NCBI RefSeq assembly: GCF_023705585.1
Contig: NZ_BOQE01000001.1
Span: 3,628,710-3,692,709 of the forward strand
DNA length: 64,000 bases
Direction: 5' to 3'
DNA from: Collibacillus ludicampi
GTDB lineage: Bacteria > Bacillota > Bacilli > Tumebacillales > BOQE01
Position numbers and translations under genes: made by a program
Notes under the pieces: generated by a model
Told to the model about the DNA's origin: nothing
Databases searched by the model: none
What the model saw: only the letters and a program-made list of their open reading frames with translations
Part shown: positions 36,801-44,462 of the stretch, piece by piece
Layout: every line of letters begins with the position of its first letter
How positions within the stretch are numbered: the first letter of the stretch is position 1

Positions 36801-38366
36801 TAGGGTTACGAGGTTGGGGTGGTCGATTGAAGAGTCAGGCTCTCCGATCAACAGTACAGGATGGCCTTCTTCCATCTCCTGCTTCAGTTCGTATACAGTG
36901 ATCATACGGAACGGACACGGTAACCTTTCCTCCCGTTGAAGACAGCGAATCAAATACCCCTTTTTTTCCCATCTCTCGATGCTATCACGCCAAGGTGAGG
37001 AGACTTTTTGTTTGCATCCAAACAGGGCGAGGATTTGACCGTCTTGAACGAGGAGATGGACTTTACATCCGCTGCGGCGCATGCGCCGTTCTTCCAAAAG
37101 TACTGGAGTCAAATCGATGTCATACGTAGAGATGAACGCTTTCGTTCCCAATAGGATCTCATTGCCTCCAACGATCCCCCGTATCCCCTCCTCAGTTTGT
37201 TCCACTTGAAAGGGGGTACGCAATGTCCGTGCTTCCTTTGCAACGGCTTCCAGAAGCGGGGAACGCAGCGGATGATCTTCTACTTTCTTTAATAGAGATG
37301 CCGCCAGGGTTATCGCTTTATCTTCTTCAAGCCCGCTCTGAACAACGCGAAGTGTCCATTCTCGACTGTCTTCGTGAAGATTCGTTCCATCTGCAAAAAC
37401 GATCGTTCGTGCAGACGCGAGCGTTGAAAGATTCCCCTGTTTGGGAACAGGAAGTTTTCTCGCAAACATTTCATGTTCTGCCTCCGACCATGCATGTCGA
37501 TGCGCAAGTTGCGCGGGACGCGGATTAGCAGCCAGAAGCACCCCCAATGATCGCAAGGGGCTTCTTGTAACAAGAAGTGATAACGATGCCGTCCAAACTC
37601 CGAATCGGCTCATCTTGTGGCTATGCCGGTCGATCTCCGGATCATAAGTGATCTTAGAGTCCATAGGAGGCAAAACGTTATAACGACGATACATCGCCAT
37701 GTTCATCAACGTAATGGCGGAGAGAGCGATCAAATTTTCGCGCAGTGCCGCTAAACTGATCGCAGCCATATTAAAAAGCAGTTCCGGATTTGTACTTCTT
37801 TTTCCGATCAATCCTTCAATCGCGCGGCGCACCATTGGGTAACCCGCCGCGATGGCGAAGCCTGCTGCTGCGTAAAAAGGTAAGGGAGCAGAAGCAAGCA
37901 GCGATCGTCCGATTAACAATCGTTTTAAGGATAGTCCACCCAGAAGACAAAGTGACGCCGCTGCGGTGGCTCGGTACGGGTTTGTCGGTCTAGCATCCGG
38001 TTGGACGTTCGTTTGTGAGATACGATGAACGCCTTTTTCTTGAACCGCGGGATATCCCGAGAATGTTGGAGGGATTGCCATCACTTCTTTTTCACTAGTT
38101 GCCGCGATTTGAGAGTGTGTATCTGACAAAGGAGAACCGGTGGATACCAAGAGTCTTACCCGGTTGATCAACTGATTCTCCGTGATGTCATTCACATGGT
38201 ATCGAATTAACGCGCGACCGGTATTCGCATTGCATTGGATTTCCTGTACGCCTTGAATCCCTTTTAACGCCATTTGTAACGTTTGGGACACATATGGATT
38301 TTTGCGCATCATGGGAATGTCCAGACGTAGACGCCCCGGCAAACGATGCAAGATCGATACTTGCAA
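33822..38366 (-). CDS. Giant P-type ATPase: degenerate ATPase fused to a Ca-type cation ATPase
   Basis: 1514 aa from TTG 38366, which has AAGGAGG 7 nt before it; the open frame runs 28 codons further. The N-terminus resembles an HMA_2 domain (HRLPGRLRLDIP). Residues about 110-600 look like a worn-out P1-type ATPase: the phosphorylation motif is degenerate (FADGTN near 322 instead of DKTGT). From about 640 a full PII-type pump follows: LTGESVPVAKQ near 783, AIPEGLP, SDKTGTLT near 942, TGDHPVTA, and GDGVNDAPAI near 1248. It likely moves Ca2+ or another divalent cation across the membrane. Layout recalls mycobacterial CtpI. Confidence 0.88.
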   Translation of the reverse strand: MQVSILHRLPGRLRLDIPMMRKNPYVSQTLQMALKGIQGVQEIQCNANTGRALIRYHVNDITENQLINRVRLLVSTGSPLSDTHSQIAATSEKEVMAIPPTFSGYPAVQEKGVHRISQTNVQPDARPTNPYRATAAASLCLLGGLSLKRLLIGRSLLASAPLPFYAAAGFAIAAGYPMVRRAIEGLIGKRSTNPELLFNMAAISLAALRENLIALSAITLMNMAMYRRYNVLPPMDSKITYDPEIDRHSHKMSRFGVWTASLSLLVTRSPLRSLGVLLAANPRPAQLAHRHAWSEAEHEMFARKLPVPKQGNLSTLASARTIVFADGTNLHEDSREWTLRVVQSGLEEDKAITLAASLLKKVEDHPLRSPLLEAVAKEARTLRTPFQVEQTEEGIRGIVGGNEILLGTKAFISTYDIDLTPVLLEERRMRRSGCKVHLLVQDGQILALFGCKQKVSSPWRDSIERWEKKGYLIRCLQREERLPCPFRMITVYELKQEMEEGHPVLLIGEPDSSIDHPNLVTLSLADASKLDDVFAYCTEVREQVKRDLRVVKTWNVMGTGLALMAPITAPFVNLLADTVGLFLLSRQKWQQRFGKNGKREHVSASREEEKKRLNFSDNGSFFHTMEEADVIKAVGGHSTGLTDAEVSFKQKTFGFNRLQATPPPNPVRVFLSQFKDFSTLTLLGATGLSFLMGESFNAFCMGSILVVNALIGTWQELRSAQVLLALKNEDNQLVQTVRNGTEQLVSMEELVPGDLVYLEAGDFVPADLRILECSNLEVNEAMLTGESVPVAKQSNPLAPQTPLAERSNLLYMGTLITRGRAKALVVATGQSTQIGALQDLLHQGEEPPTPLQMRVSQLGKHFVTGAMIAGGIVLAAGLLRGMPPVQLLLSAVTLAASAIPEGLPLTITIALTAGVMRMAKKKTVVRKLASLESLGRITVICSDKTGTLTRNEMTVKELATVGRRVRITGDGYIPEGQFYSSDESVFIPVHQLDDDIRQLLTIGLLCNNASIEKREEKYIPIGDPTEAAIFVAAKKAGLRQETWKRHREIPFDSKNGSMSVVCQGIETNENCLVLTKGSPEVILRKCTHYRKNGEILDLTEEVREDVLAENKRMAEQAFRVLGFAYRPVQDGENLADVSDEALIFVGLMGMMDPVKEDVAASIEEARRLGVKTVMITGDHPVTACAIGKQLGIYKQGDRILSGEELERLSPNELDTLVRKTSIFARVSPEQKLRIVEAYQRCGEVVAMTGDGVNDAPAIRKADVGIAMGSQGTGITKDTAGIVLMEDDFRSIVTGIKEGRTIIGNIRKAIGCLVTGNLAEVFVATTAIVIGLPIPLIPLQILLMNLLTDALPAIVLATDAQSTGEGERHQDVIDRSLYRTILTRGTILGIGALGVFVGALTSGLSLPIAQTMTFATLVAGQLIQTVSWRYLETKPLTGKKDRSLFLAMGGSWLALLAAMYIPGLQRIFGTVALGLPQWVAILAVSGSVTRISARILKRSDSGNSLGQTVQPALAA

Positions 38367-38429
38367 ATGGCTCCCTCCTTTCCGTGTTGTTTTCGGACTA
38401 TAATATGTACGAATTTCAAAGACTTTATG

Positions 38430-38462
38430 AAAAAAATCAACTTCCTTCATGGAAGGAAGTCT
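38430..38462 (-). terminator. Terminator or attenuator before the P-type ATPase gene
   Basis: On the minus transcript ACTTCC and GGAAGT head a perfect long stem (38440-38460), followed by a U-rich run. It follows the glycine-zipper gene and precedes the ATPase gene, so the two may be expressed at different levels. Confidence 0.7.
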
Positions 38463-38497
38463 TTAGGGAAGAAGGTAAGTGAAAGTATGGCTTTGCT

Positions 38498-38821
38498 TTA
38501 CTGTATCTCTCCGTTTGCTTGTCCCCTCGAAGGAACGATGAGATTGCCCGTTTTCTCTCCGACCATGCGGCCCACACGATCTCCGACGATTCCGCCGATG
38601 AGAGAACCTGCGATCGTGCCGATACCTGGCATCAGTGTTGACCCGAGCACCGCTCCGTATTCCACACCCGCCATGATTCCAAGGGCTCCCGTCACATTTT
38701 CAGTCGTATGTCTTACGTAATCGCTGCGGTTTAACTGACCTCTCGATAAAGCTACCGTGTTCATGAATTGAGAAACGCCTCCAGATAGGATACCTGCCCA
38801 CAAAGAACCTCCGCGAAACAT
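38498..38821 (-). CDS. Glycine-zipper membrane protein beside the P-type ATPase
   Basis: 107 aa. The C-terminal half has the glycine-zipper pattern GIGTIAGSLIGGIVGDRVG, able to pack as paired helices in membrane. No signal peptide is obvious. The ATG follows GGGAGGATG. Its place directly before the ATPase gene suggests an accessory or regulatory subunit, but I know no assigned function. Confidence 0.65.
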   Translation of the reverse strand: MFRGGSLWAGILSGGVSQFMNTVALSRGQLNRSDYVRHTTENVTGALGIMAGVEYGAVLGSTLMPGIGTIAGSLIGGIVGDRVGRMVGEKTGNLIVPSRGQANGEIQ

Positions 38822-38850
38822 ACGTCCATCCTCCCTTTGTTTGTTACTAC

Positions 38851-38882
38851 CTTTTTAATTATCAACCTTTTTAATTATCAAC
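38851..38882. repeat. 16-bp tandem repeat upstream of the glycine-zipper gene
   Basis: CTTTTTAATTATCAAC occurs twice without a gap, 30 nt before the gene. It could be a doubled operator or promoter element. Confidence 0.6.
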
Positions 38883-38982
38883 GATTTTTTTCATCTTCAT
38901 GCAAATCCCAGATAAAGAATGAAATCCAACGGAATGGGAACAACAAAGACAAACGTTTGCTTGATCAAGGGGGAAAAATGGA

Positions 38983-39690
38983 GTGAAGTATCCTGGAAGA
39001 TTGATCGTCGTTGAAGGAACGGATGGATCCGGCAAAAGCACTCAGATATACTTGTTGAAAAAGTGGCTGGAAGCGGAGAACTACCCGGTATTTTTTACCG
39101 AGTGGAATTCTTCCGAGCTCATCAAGCATTGGACAAAAAGAGCCAAGAAAAATAAAATGCTGACTTCCCTTACATTTAGTCTGATCCACGCCAGCGATTT
39201 CTTTGACCGTTACGAGAAATTCATTCTCCCACGCTTGCGAACCGGATATATCGTTTTGGCCGATCGTTACATTTACACCGCTTATGCGCGCGACATCGCA
39301 CGAGGCTGTGACCCTGCATGGGTTCGCAATACATACAAGACGGCCGTTCGGCCCTCGTTGGCTCTCTACTTCCGTACTCCATTAGATATCGCCGTTCATC
39401 GCATTCTGAGTGGGAGACCTGAATTAAAATATCATGAAGCGGGAATGGATCTGGGAGTCAGCAATGATCCGGTAGAGAGCTTTAAAATTTATCAAGGGTT
39501 GATCAAGGATCAATACGATGCCATGATCGAATCCGAAGGGTTAACGGTTATCGATGCAACCAAAAGCATTACGGAACAACAAACTGCTGTCCGCCAGTTG
39601 GTTTCGAAAGCACTCAGGGATTATGAACCACCGATTTACGTTGAAAAATTCAGAAAAGCTGCAGCTGGATCCTGGGGGAATCTAAGATGA
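38983..39690 (+). CDS. Thymidylate-kinase-like nucleotide kinase, first copy
   Basis: 235 aa. Intact P-loop EGTDGSGKST at residues 11-20 and DRYIYT of the DR(Y/H) motif near 103, as in dTMP kinases. A region AGMDLGVSND near 170 is shared with the next gene. GTG start with GGGGG 9 nt upstream. Being in an operon with Ppx/GppA rather than with DNA-replication genes, it is probably not the housekeeping Tmk; the phosphate acceptor may differ from dTMP. Confidence 0.8.
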   Translation: MKYPGRLIVVEGTDGSGKSTQIYLLKKWLEAENYPVFFTEWNSSELIKHWTKRAKKNKMLTSLTFSLIHASDFFDRYEKFILPRLRTGYIVLADRYIYTAYARDIARGCDPAWVRNTYKTAVRPSLALYFRTPLDIAVHRILSGRPELKYHEAGMDLGVSNDPVESFKIYQGLIKDQYDAMIESEGLTVIDATKSITEQQTAVRQLVSKALRDYEPPIYVEKFRKAAAGSWGNLR

Positions 39691-40382
39691 AGACAGAAAC
39701 TCAACCGAGCAAGAACGGAATTTCTCAGATGATGAATGAAACCTTGCCGGGAAAACTACTTGTTATTGAGGGTTCTGATTATTCCGGTCATTCGACACAA
39801 AGCGCTCTTTTGAAAGATTGGCTGGAAGTGAAAGGATATGGTGTTTTCGATGCAGGGATCAAACGCTCTTCATTGATGCGTGAAGCGATTGAAGAAGCCA
39901 AAGAAGAACAGATTTTAGGTCGAACGACATTGGGACTGCTTTATGCGACAGATTTTGCGGACGAATTTGTAAACGGCATCATCCCTGCGCTTCGAGCGGG
40001 TCAGATTGTCGTCGCCGATCGTTATATCTATACGCTCATCGCCAGACAACTCGTTCGCGGTTCTGATGAAGATTGGTTAGAAAAGCTTTTTTCTTTTGCC
40101 CGCAAGCCGGATCTTATCTTCTATCTATCCGTCCCGCCCGAAGAGCTCTTGCATAGATGTTTATTTTCTTTCGGAAGATTACCCTATTGGGAATCGGGAA
40201 TGGACTTGGCCATATCCAATGATATGACGGACAGTTTCTTGATGTATCAAGAACGGTTACTGAAAGAATACGAACGACTCTCAGAGAAATACAGATTTAT
40301 CATGGTAGACGGATGCCGATCCATTGAAGACATTCACAAATTTATCCGTAAACATGTGAAAAGGTTGTTGAAAATGGAATGA
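39687..40382 (+). CDS. Thymidylate-kinase-like paralogue with a degenerate P-loop
   Basis: 231 aa, clearly related to the previous protein (shared VVADRYIYT, SGMDLAISND). Its Walker A reads EGSDYSGHST: the invariant lysine is His and a conserved Gly is Tyr. Such a site should bind or turn over ATP poorly, so this is perhaps a regulatory subunit of a heterodimer. GGGGG upstream; start overlaps the previous stop (ATGA). Confidence 0.8.
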   Translation: MKTETQPSKNGISQMMNETLPGKLLVIEGSDYSGHSTQSALLKDWLEVKGYGVFDAGIKRSSLMREAIEEAKEEQILGRTTLGLLYATDFADEFVNGIIPALRAGQIVVADRYIYTLIARQLVRGSDEDWLEKLFSFARKPDLIFYLSVPPEELLHRCLFSFGRLPYWESGMDLAISNDMTDSFLMYQERLLKEYERLSEKYRFIMVDGCRSIEDIHKFIRKHVKRLLKME

Positions 40383-41839
40383 TGACGGAACGAATCGGAA
40401 TCATCGACCTGGGTTCAAATTCTTCCCGCTTTGTGATTTATGAGATCCGCAGCAATGGAGCGTACCAACCGATTTTCGAAATGAAACAGACGGTTCGGCT
40501 CGCACAATACATGGACGAAGAGAAACACATCACCGATGAGGGCATCCAAAGAGCCATTGCATGTGTGAAACTTTTTTATCGTACCGGCCAGCTATATGGA
40601 GTGACCCATTGGATACCGGTAACGACCGCGGCTGTCCGCCAAGCCGCAAATAAAAATCAAATTTTACAATCATTAGAATTCGAAACACGTTTGACATTCC
40701 GCGTCTTGGATGGTTTTGAGGAAGGGAGATACGGTTACCTCGGGGTCATTAATACGATCGATGTTCAAGATGCTCTCTTGTTCGATATTGGAGGCGCCAG
40801 TATCGAACTGATGTACGTGAGAGGCCGTCAATTGGAACAAGTGATCAGTCTCCCATACGGAGCCGTGAATTTAACAAGGAAATTTCAGAATGTACCCGAG
40901 AAAATGCATGGGGAAACGATATACCGCTTTATGAAAGAACAGTTTTCAAACATCGATTGGTTGAATCAGATCCACGTGTCGAACCTGATTGGAATGGGTG
41001 GATCCGCCAAAACCTTGGCAAAAATAGATCACAATAAAAAAGGACTCGATTTCAAACGAATCCATGGTTACGAAGTCTCACAAAAGTCCTTGCATGAATA
41101 CTTTCAAAGAATCAACTCGCTTTCTAACGATCAACGGAAAAAAATGAAAGGCGTATCCAAACAAAGGGCTGAAGTCTTGCCGGCAGGACTCGCGACGATG
41201 CATGCCTTATCCGAGAAATTTCCTGTGGGAAAATTGATGATCAGCCGAAGCGGTCTTCGAGAAGGGCTCTTTTTCGAGTATCTGTTCCGATTTAACCAGA
41301 GTCCTGTGGTGGAGTCTGTATTGGATCATAGTGTTTTAAATTTCCAAAAACTCTTTCACGTGAATGTGGATCTTGCTTCGAAAGTCACTCGTACCGCCTT
41401 GTTCCTTTTTGATTCCCTGAGACCGATTCATGCCCTTGGAGAGTACGAACGAAAGCTGCTGCAAGTATTTTCACAGATTGAAAGCTGCGGATACTACATT
41501 AATCCGGATTCCTGGGCCAAACATTCTTCCTATCTTGTATTGTCTTCCCATTTATATGGTCTATCGCATGAAGAGTTGGTCCATTTATCTCTCCTATTAA
41601 AAGGTGAGGTGAATCGCAACCTAAAAAAAGTGTGGATGATCCATGAACTTGCAAAAATAATGACCTTGCATCTGAGTCATGAGTCGCAACAGCAACTCTT
41701 CTGCAAGATCGACGGTGAAGATATCTATATAGGAAGAGCCCCTGGCATCAAGCATACGATTCCACTTACTGCGGAAGCACAATTCATGGAACAGTTCCAA
41801 AAAGTTTTCGGAAAGAAACTCCATTTTGTCGAAGAGTAA
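40379..41839 (+). CDS. Ppx/GppA-family exopolyphosphatase / pppGpp phosphatase
   Basis: 486 aa. The N-terminal ASKHA fold starts IGIIDLGSNSSRFVIYE; LFDIGGASIELMYV gives the second phosphate loop. A C-terminal HD-type helical half follows (ALGEYERKLL onward). The family removes terminal phosphate from polyphosphate or pppGpp. Its start overlaps the stop of the P-loop-deficient kinase-like gene, so the three genes are one unit. Either substrate is possible. Confidence 0.85.
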   Translation: MMTERIGIIDLGSNSSRFVIYEIRSNGAYQPIFEMKQTVRLAQYMDEEKHITDEGIQRAIACVKLFYRTGQLYGVTHWIPVTTAAVRQAANKNQILQSLEFETRLTFRVLDGFEEGRYGYLGVINTIDVQDALLFDIGGASIELMYVRGRQLEQVISLPYGAVNLTRKFQNVPEKMHGETIYRFMKEQFSNIDWLNQIHVSNLIGMGGSAKTLAKIDHNKKGLDFKRIHGYEVSQKSLHEYFQRINSLSNDQRKKMKGVSKQRAEVLPAGLATMHALSEKFPVGKLMISRSGLREGLFFEYLFRFNQSPVVESVLDHSVLNFQKLFHVNVDLASKVTRTALFLFDSLRPIHALGEYERKLLQVFSQIESCGYYINPDSWAKHSSYLVLSSHLYGLSHEELVHLSLLLKGEVNRNLKKVWMIHELAKIMTLHLSHESQQQLFCKIDGEDIYIGRAPGIKHTIPLTAEAQFMEQFQKVFGKKLHFVEE

Positions 41840-41867
41840 CGAAAAGCGCAAATACGTCCGGACAAAC

Positions 41868-42995
41868 TCAGGACATCATGACATACATCCGTTTTCTTTG
41901 TCCTTGTGTTGCCAAATCCATGATCGTTTCAACCACCTCAATCGATGCATAAGGCCGGCGAATCCCATTCATCGCTTTTACCATTTTTTCTATCCGTGTA
42001 TGATTTTGCAGGAGATCATGAACGATATTCGACGTATCAGCCGGAGTACCCGCAGTGATCGCTACGCCGTACTCGTTCATGACCTGTCCGTTCCTCCATT
42101 CCTGTCCAGGGATCGGTGTATACAATACCATGGGCAGTTTCATAACGAGCGCCTCTGCTATAGTGAGACCTCCAGGTTTGGTGACGAGCAAATCGCTTTC
42201 TGCCATCAACCTTTCAATTTGACGACTATAGCCCAGAATTCGTACATTCTTGTGATTACCATAGCATGCTTTCAACTGCCGACGAAGGGATTGATTCAAT
42301 CCACATACAACGGTCAACGTGCACGGAATTTTTGACATCACCATTTGCTGTACCACGGGTAAAACGCCAATCCCCAATCCTCCGCCAATGATGAGAACAT
42401 TGCCGTTAAAAACAGGGTCATCGGATTTTTTGGCTGCTGTTTCCGTGAAGGTGCGTAAGACGGGAATTCCCGACACAATCACTGCGGCCCGGTTGCCCGG
42501 ACGTTTGAGGCTCTCTTCCTTCATTTCATTTACCGGCACACAATACACATCGACTCCCCGATGTGTCCAGTAGGCATGCAAGTCAAAGTCGGTCAACACA
42601 GAACACAAAGGGATTTGCAATCCCTGTTTCTTCATCTCGGCGATGAGGAACGTTGGCAACGGATGTGTACAAACCACTACATCCGGGGCAAGTTGATGCA
42701 GCCAAGAGACTACTTCCTTTCGCAAAATTCCACGGACCAGGGAACGACTTATACCTTTCCACTCTTTTTGCCGGTGTTTTTCATACCATTTGCCCCACAA
42801 GTTGGGGTAATGGGACAGCGATTGTAAATATAATGTTCTTGTGACTTTGGCGGTACGAGGTCGAAATGTATCTAATACATTTAATCTTGTTACCTGGATG
42901 TTCTCGTTAAGGCTCAAGAGAGCCTCTTCGATCGCCATTGCTGCTCTTTCATGACCTGCGCCAATCGATTCGGATAACAAGACGATATGTGGCAT
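41868..42995 (-). CDS. Diacylglycerol glycosyltransferase-like (MGDG synthase / UgtP family)
   Basis: 375 aa, GT-B fold. The N-terminal MGDG-synthase domain reads IVLLSESIGAGHERAA; the C-terminal GT28 domain has IIGGGLGIGVLP, LLVTKPGGLTIAEAL and PIPGQEWRNG. Relatives move glucose or galactose from UDP-sugar to diacylglycerol at the inner membrane face, making glycolipids and lipoteichoic-acid anchors. GGAGG upstream. Third gene after glpP and a PAP2 phosphatase, which fits a lipid role. Confidence 0.85.
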   Translation of the reverse strand: MPHIVLLSESIGAGHERAAMAIEEALLSLNENIQVTRLNVLDTFRPRTAKVTRTLYLQSLSHYPNLWGKWYEKHRQKEWKGISRSLVRGILRKEVVSWLHQLAPDVVVCTHPLPTFLIAEMKKQGLQIPLCSVLTDFDLHAYWTHRGVDVYCVPVNEMKEESLKRPGNRAAVIVSGIPVLRTFTETAAKKSDDPVFNGNVLIIGGGLGIGVLPVVQQMVMSKIPCTLTVVCGLNQSLRRQLKACYGNHKNVRILGYSRQIERLMAESDLLVTKPGGLTIAEALVMKLPMVLYTPIPGQEWRNGQVMNEYGVAITAGTPADTSNIVHDLLQNHTRIEKMVKAMNGIRRPYASIEVVETIMDLATQGQRKRMYVMMS

Positions 42996-43031
42996 ACTAT
43001 GCCTCCTTAGCGGAACATCTCACTCCAACGG

Positions 43032-43547
43032 TTAACCCAGTAACCGGGCGGTGGTTGTTCCAAGTATCGCGCCAAAGACAATATCGGTCGGATAATGTAA
43101 CCCCAGGTACACACGGGAAAAGGAAACGAAAGCGGCTAATCCGTAAAAAAGATAATTGTACGCGGGAAAAACCTCGGACAATATAGTGGCCATGCAAAAA
43201 GAGGCTGTGGCGTGGCCTGAAGGGAAGGAAGCATCCTGTAAGAGCCACCGTCCTGTAAAAACATTATCCAATACTTTGTAAGGACGCGGACGTGGAAATA
43301 TTTTTTTACAGAACCTAACGATCAAATGACTGATCGAAAGGCATATGGACAGATGCACACCGACTTGGTGCCAAAATGCATGATCACTCAGCAATAACAC
43401 GAGTGTAAAACCGATACACCATATCGCTCCACCCATGAGTGTTACTATGGACATAAGTAAGTCAGTTAAGAAACATTTCCAGGATCGGTTCACCCAGAAA
43501 AATGTCTTCACGTCTCCTTCACGTATCCAATCAGTCACTCTCTCCAT
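43032..43547 (-). CDS. PAP2-type membrane phosphatase
   Basis: 171 aa with about five helices. Motif 1 KIFPRPRPY, motif 2 FPSGHATAS and motif 3 SRVYLGLHYPTD of the type 2 phosphatidic acid phosphatase family are all intact. It likely dephosphorylates a lipid phosphate (phosphatidate, PGP or undecaprenyl-PP). AGGAGG lies before GTG 43550 and ATG 43547; ATG preferred. Placed between glpP and the glycosyltransferase, diacylglycerol supply is an attractive role. Confidence 0.88.
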   Translation of the reverse strand: MERVTDWIREGDVKTFFWVNRSWKCFLTDLLMSIVTLMGGAIWCIGFTLVLLLSDHAFWHQVGVHLSICLSISHLIVRFCKKIFPRPRPYKVLDNVFTGRWLLQDASFPSGHATASFCMATILSEVFPAYNYLFYGLAAFVSFSRVYLGLHYPTDIVFGAILGTTTARLLG

Positions 43548-43571
43548 CACAACGCCTCCTCCCTCGTGACT

Positions 43572-44150
43572 TTAACTGAGTTCGGCTCCCCATAAATTTG
43601 GATTTCCAGCTGATACAGCGATCGCCCCGTTCGCGATGGCCGCCTGCATTTGCTCCCGTGTTTCCAACAATCCACCTGTAATAATTGGAATGCTCGTTCT
43701 ATTTTTTACTTTTGCTATCATCTGCGGTATAATGCCAGGCATGATTTCAATCGCGTCTGGTTTCGTTTCCTCTAAGGATGCAAGCCCATTGTCCAAAGCA
43801 TCCGAATCAATCAAAAACAGACGCTGGATCGTCAGGAGATTATGCTTTTTTGCATGTTTAATGATCGTTCCTTTGGTACTGATAATACCGGTCGGTTTCA
43901 CATACTTTGCTATAAATTCAAGCCCTTCACGATCCAGTTGTAAACCACCTATTTTTTCTAAGTGCAAGAATACAAGCTGTTGTTGTTTTTTATAGAAGTC
44001 TACGTAACGTTTGAGCGCACCGATGTTTCCGGTGAGGAGAAAAACACCGCCCAACTTGTGTTCTAACGCTTTTTCAATATATTTCACATGTTTCACCGAA
44101 GCGATCTTCTTGTATTCAGCCAGTCGAGCGTACAATTCCTCCTTCTGCAA
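43572..44150 (-). CDS. glpP: Glycerol-3-phosphate-responsive antiterminator GlpP
   Basis: 192 aa TIM-barrel-like RNA-binding protein. Segments such as VFLLTGNIGALK, VFLHLEKIGGL, DAIEIMPGIIPQMI and PIITGGLLET match GlpP of B. subtilis. With glycerol-3-phosphate it binds leader RNA of glp operons and prevents termination. TTG start with GGAGGGAG. Its own leader carries a hairpin that matches the one before ugpC, so it may autoregulate. Confidence 0.92.
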   Translation of the reverse strand: MQKEELYARLAEYKKIASVKHVKYIEKALEHKLGGVFLLTGNIGALKRYVDFYKKQQQLVFLHLEKIGGLQLDREGLEFIAKYVKPTGIISTKGTIIKHAKKHNLLTIQRLFLIDSDALDNGLASLEETKPDAIEIMPGIIPQMIAKVKNRTSIPIITGGLLETREQMQAAIANGAIAVSAGNPNLWGAELS

Positions 44151-44179
44151 CGTGTGCTCCCTCCTAATGAAGCAAGTAA

Positions 44180-44238
44180 ACCTATAGCAAGATCTTAAGG
44201 ATATCGAACAATTGCTTTTAGAGATTCTCGCTATAGGT
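44180..44238 (-). promoter_or_regulatory. glpP leader hairpin (possible GlpP target)
   Basis: ACCTATAGC and GCTATAGGT pair; on the minus strand they are preceded by GGGAGAG and linked by CGAGA...TCTTG as in the ugpC leader. No real U-run follows here, so it may be a binding site more than a terminator. The rest of 44151-44462 is promoter space for glpP and the divergent MFS gene. Confidence 0.6.
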
Positions 44239-44462
44239 CTCTCCCAATTTTCAAAGCAAGAAACATGTATTCTCTTGTCACTTCAAATGATACTTTTCTT
44301 TCTTGAATCCAAAATAAATACAATGTTAAGTATGAGTAAACGAAATCATTGGAGTCCGACCCAAATGTACCCTTGATTTTCGATTCTATGGTAAACTTGA
44401 AGGAAGGAAATGTGCGGAAGTGTTAATAAATCAAAAAGACAAATAGATAGGAGAGAGAGACA

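Noticed and set aside
38851-38882. Tandem 16-bp repeat as a CRISPR start
   Set aside because: Only two units with no spacer between them, and no cas genes.
38983-41839. Phage-defence operon reading of the kinase-like genes and Ppx
   Set aside because: No nuclease, toxin-like or defence-sensor domain is present, and neighbours are housekeeping or metabolic.
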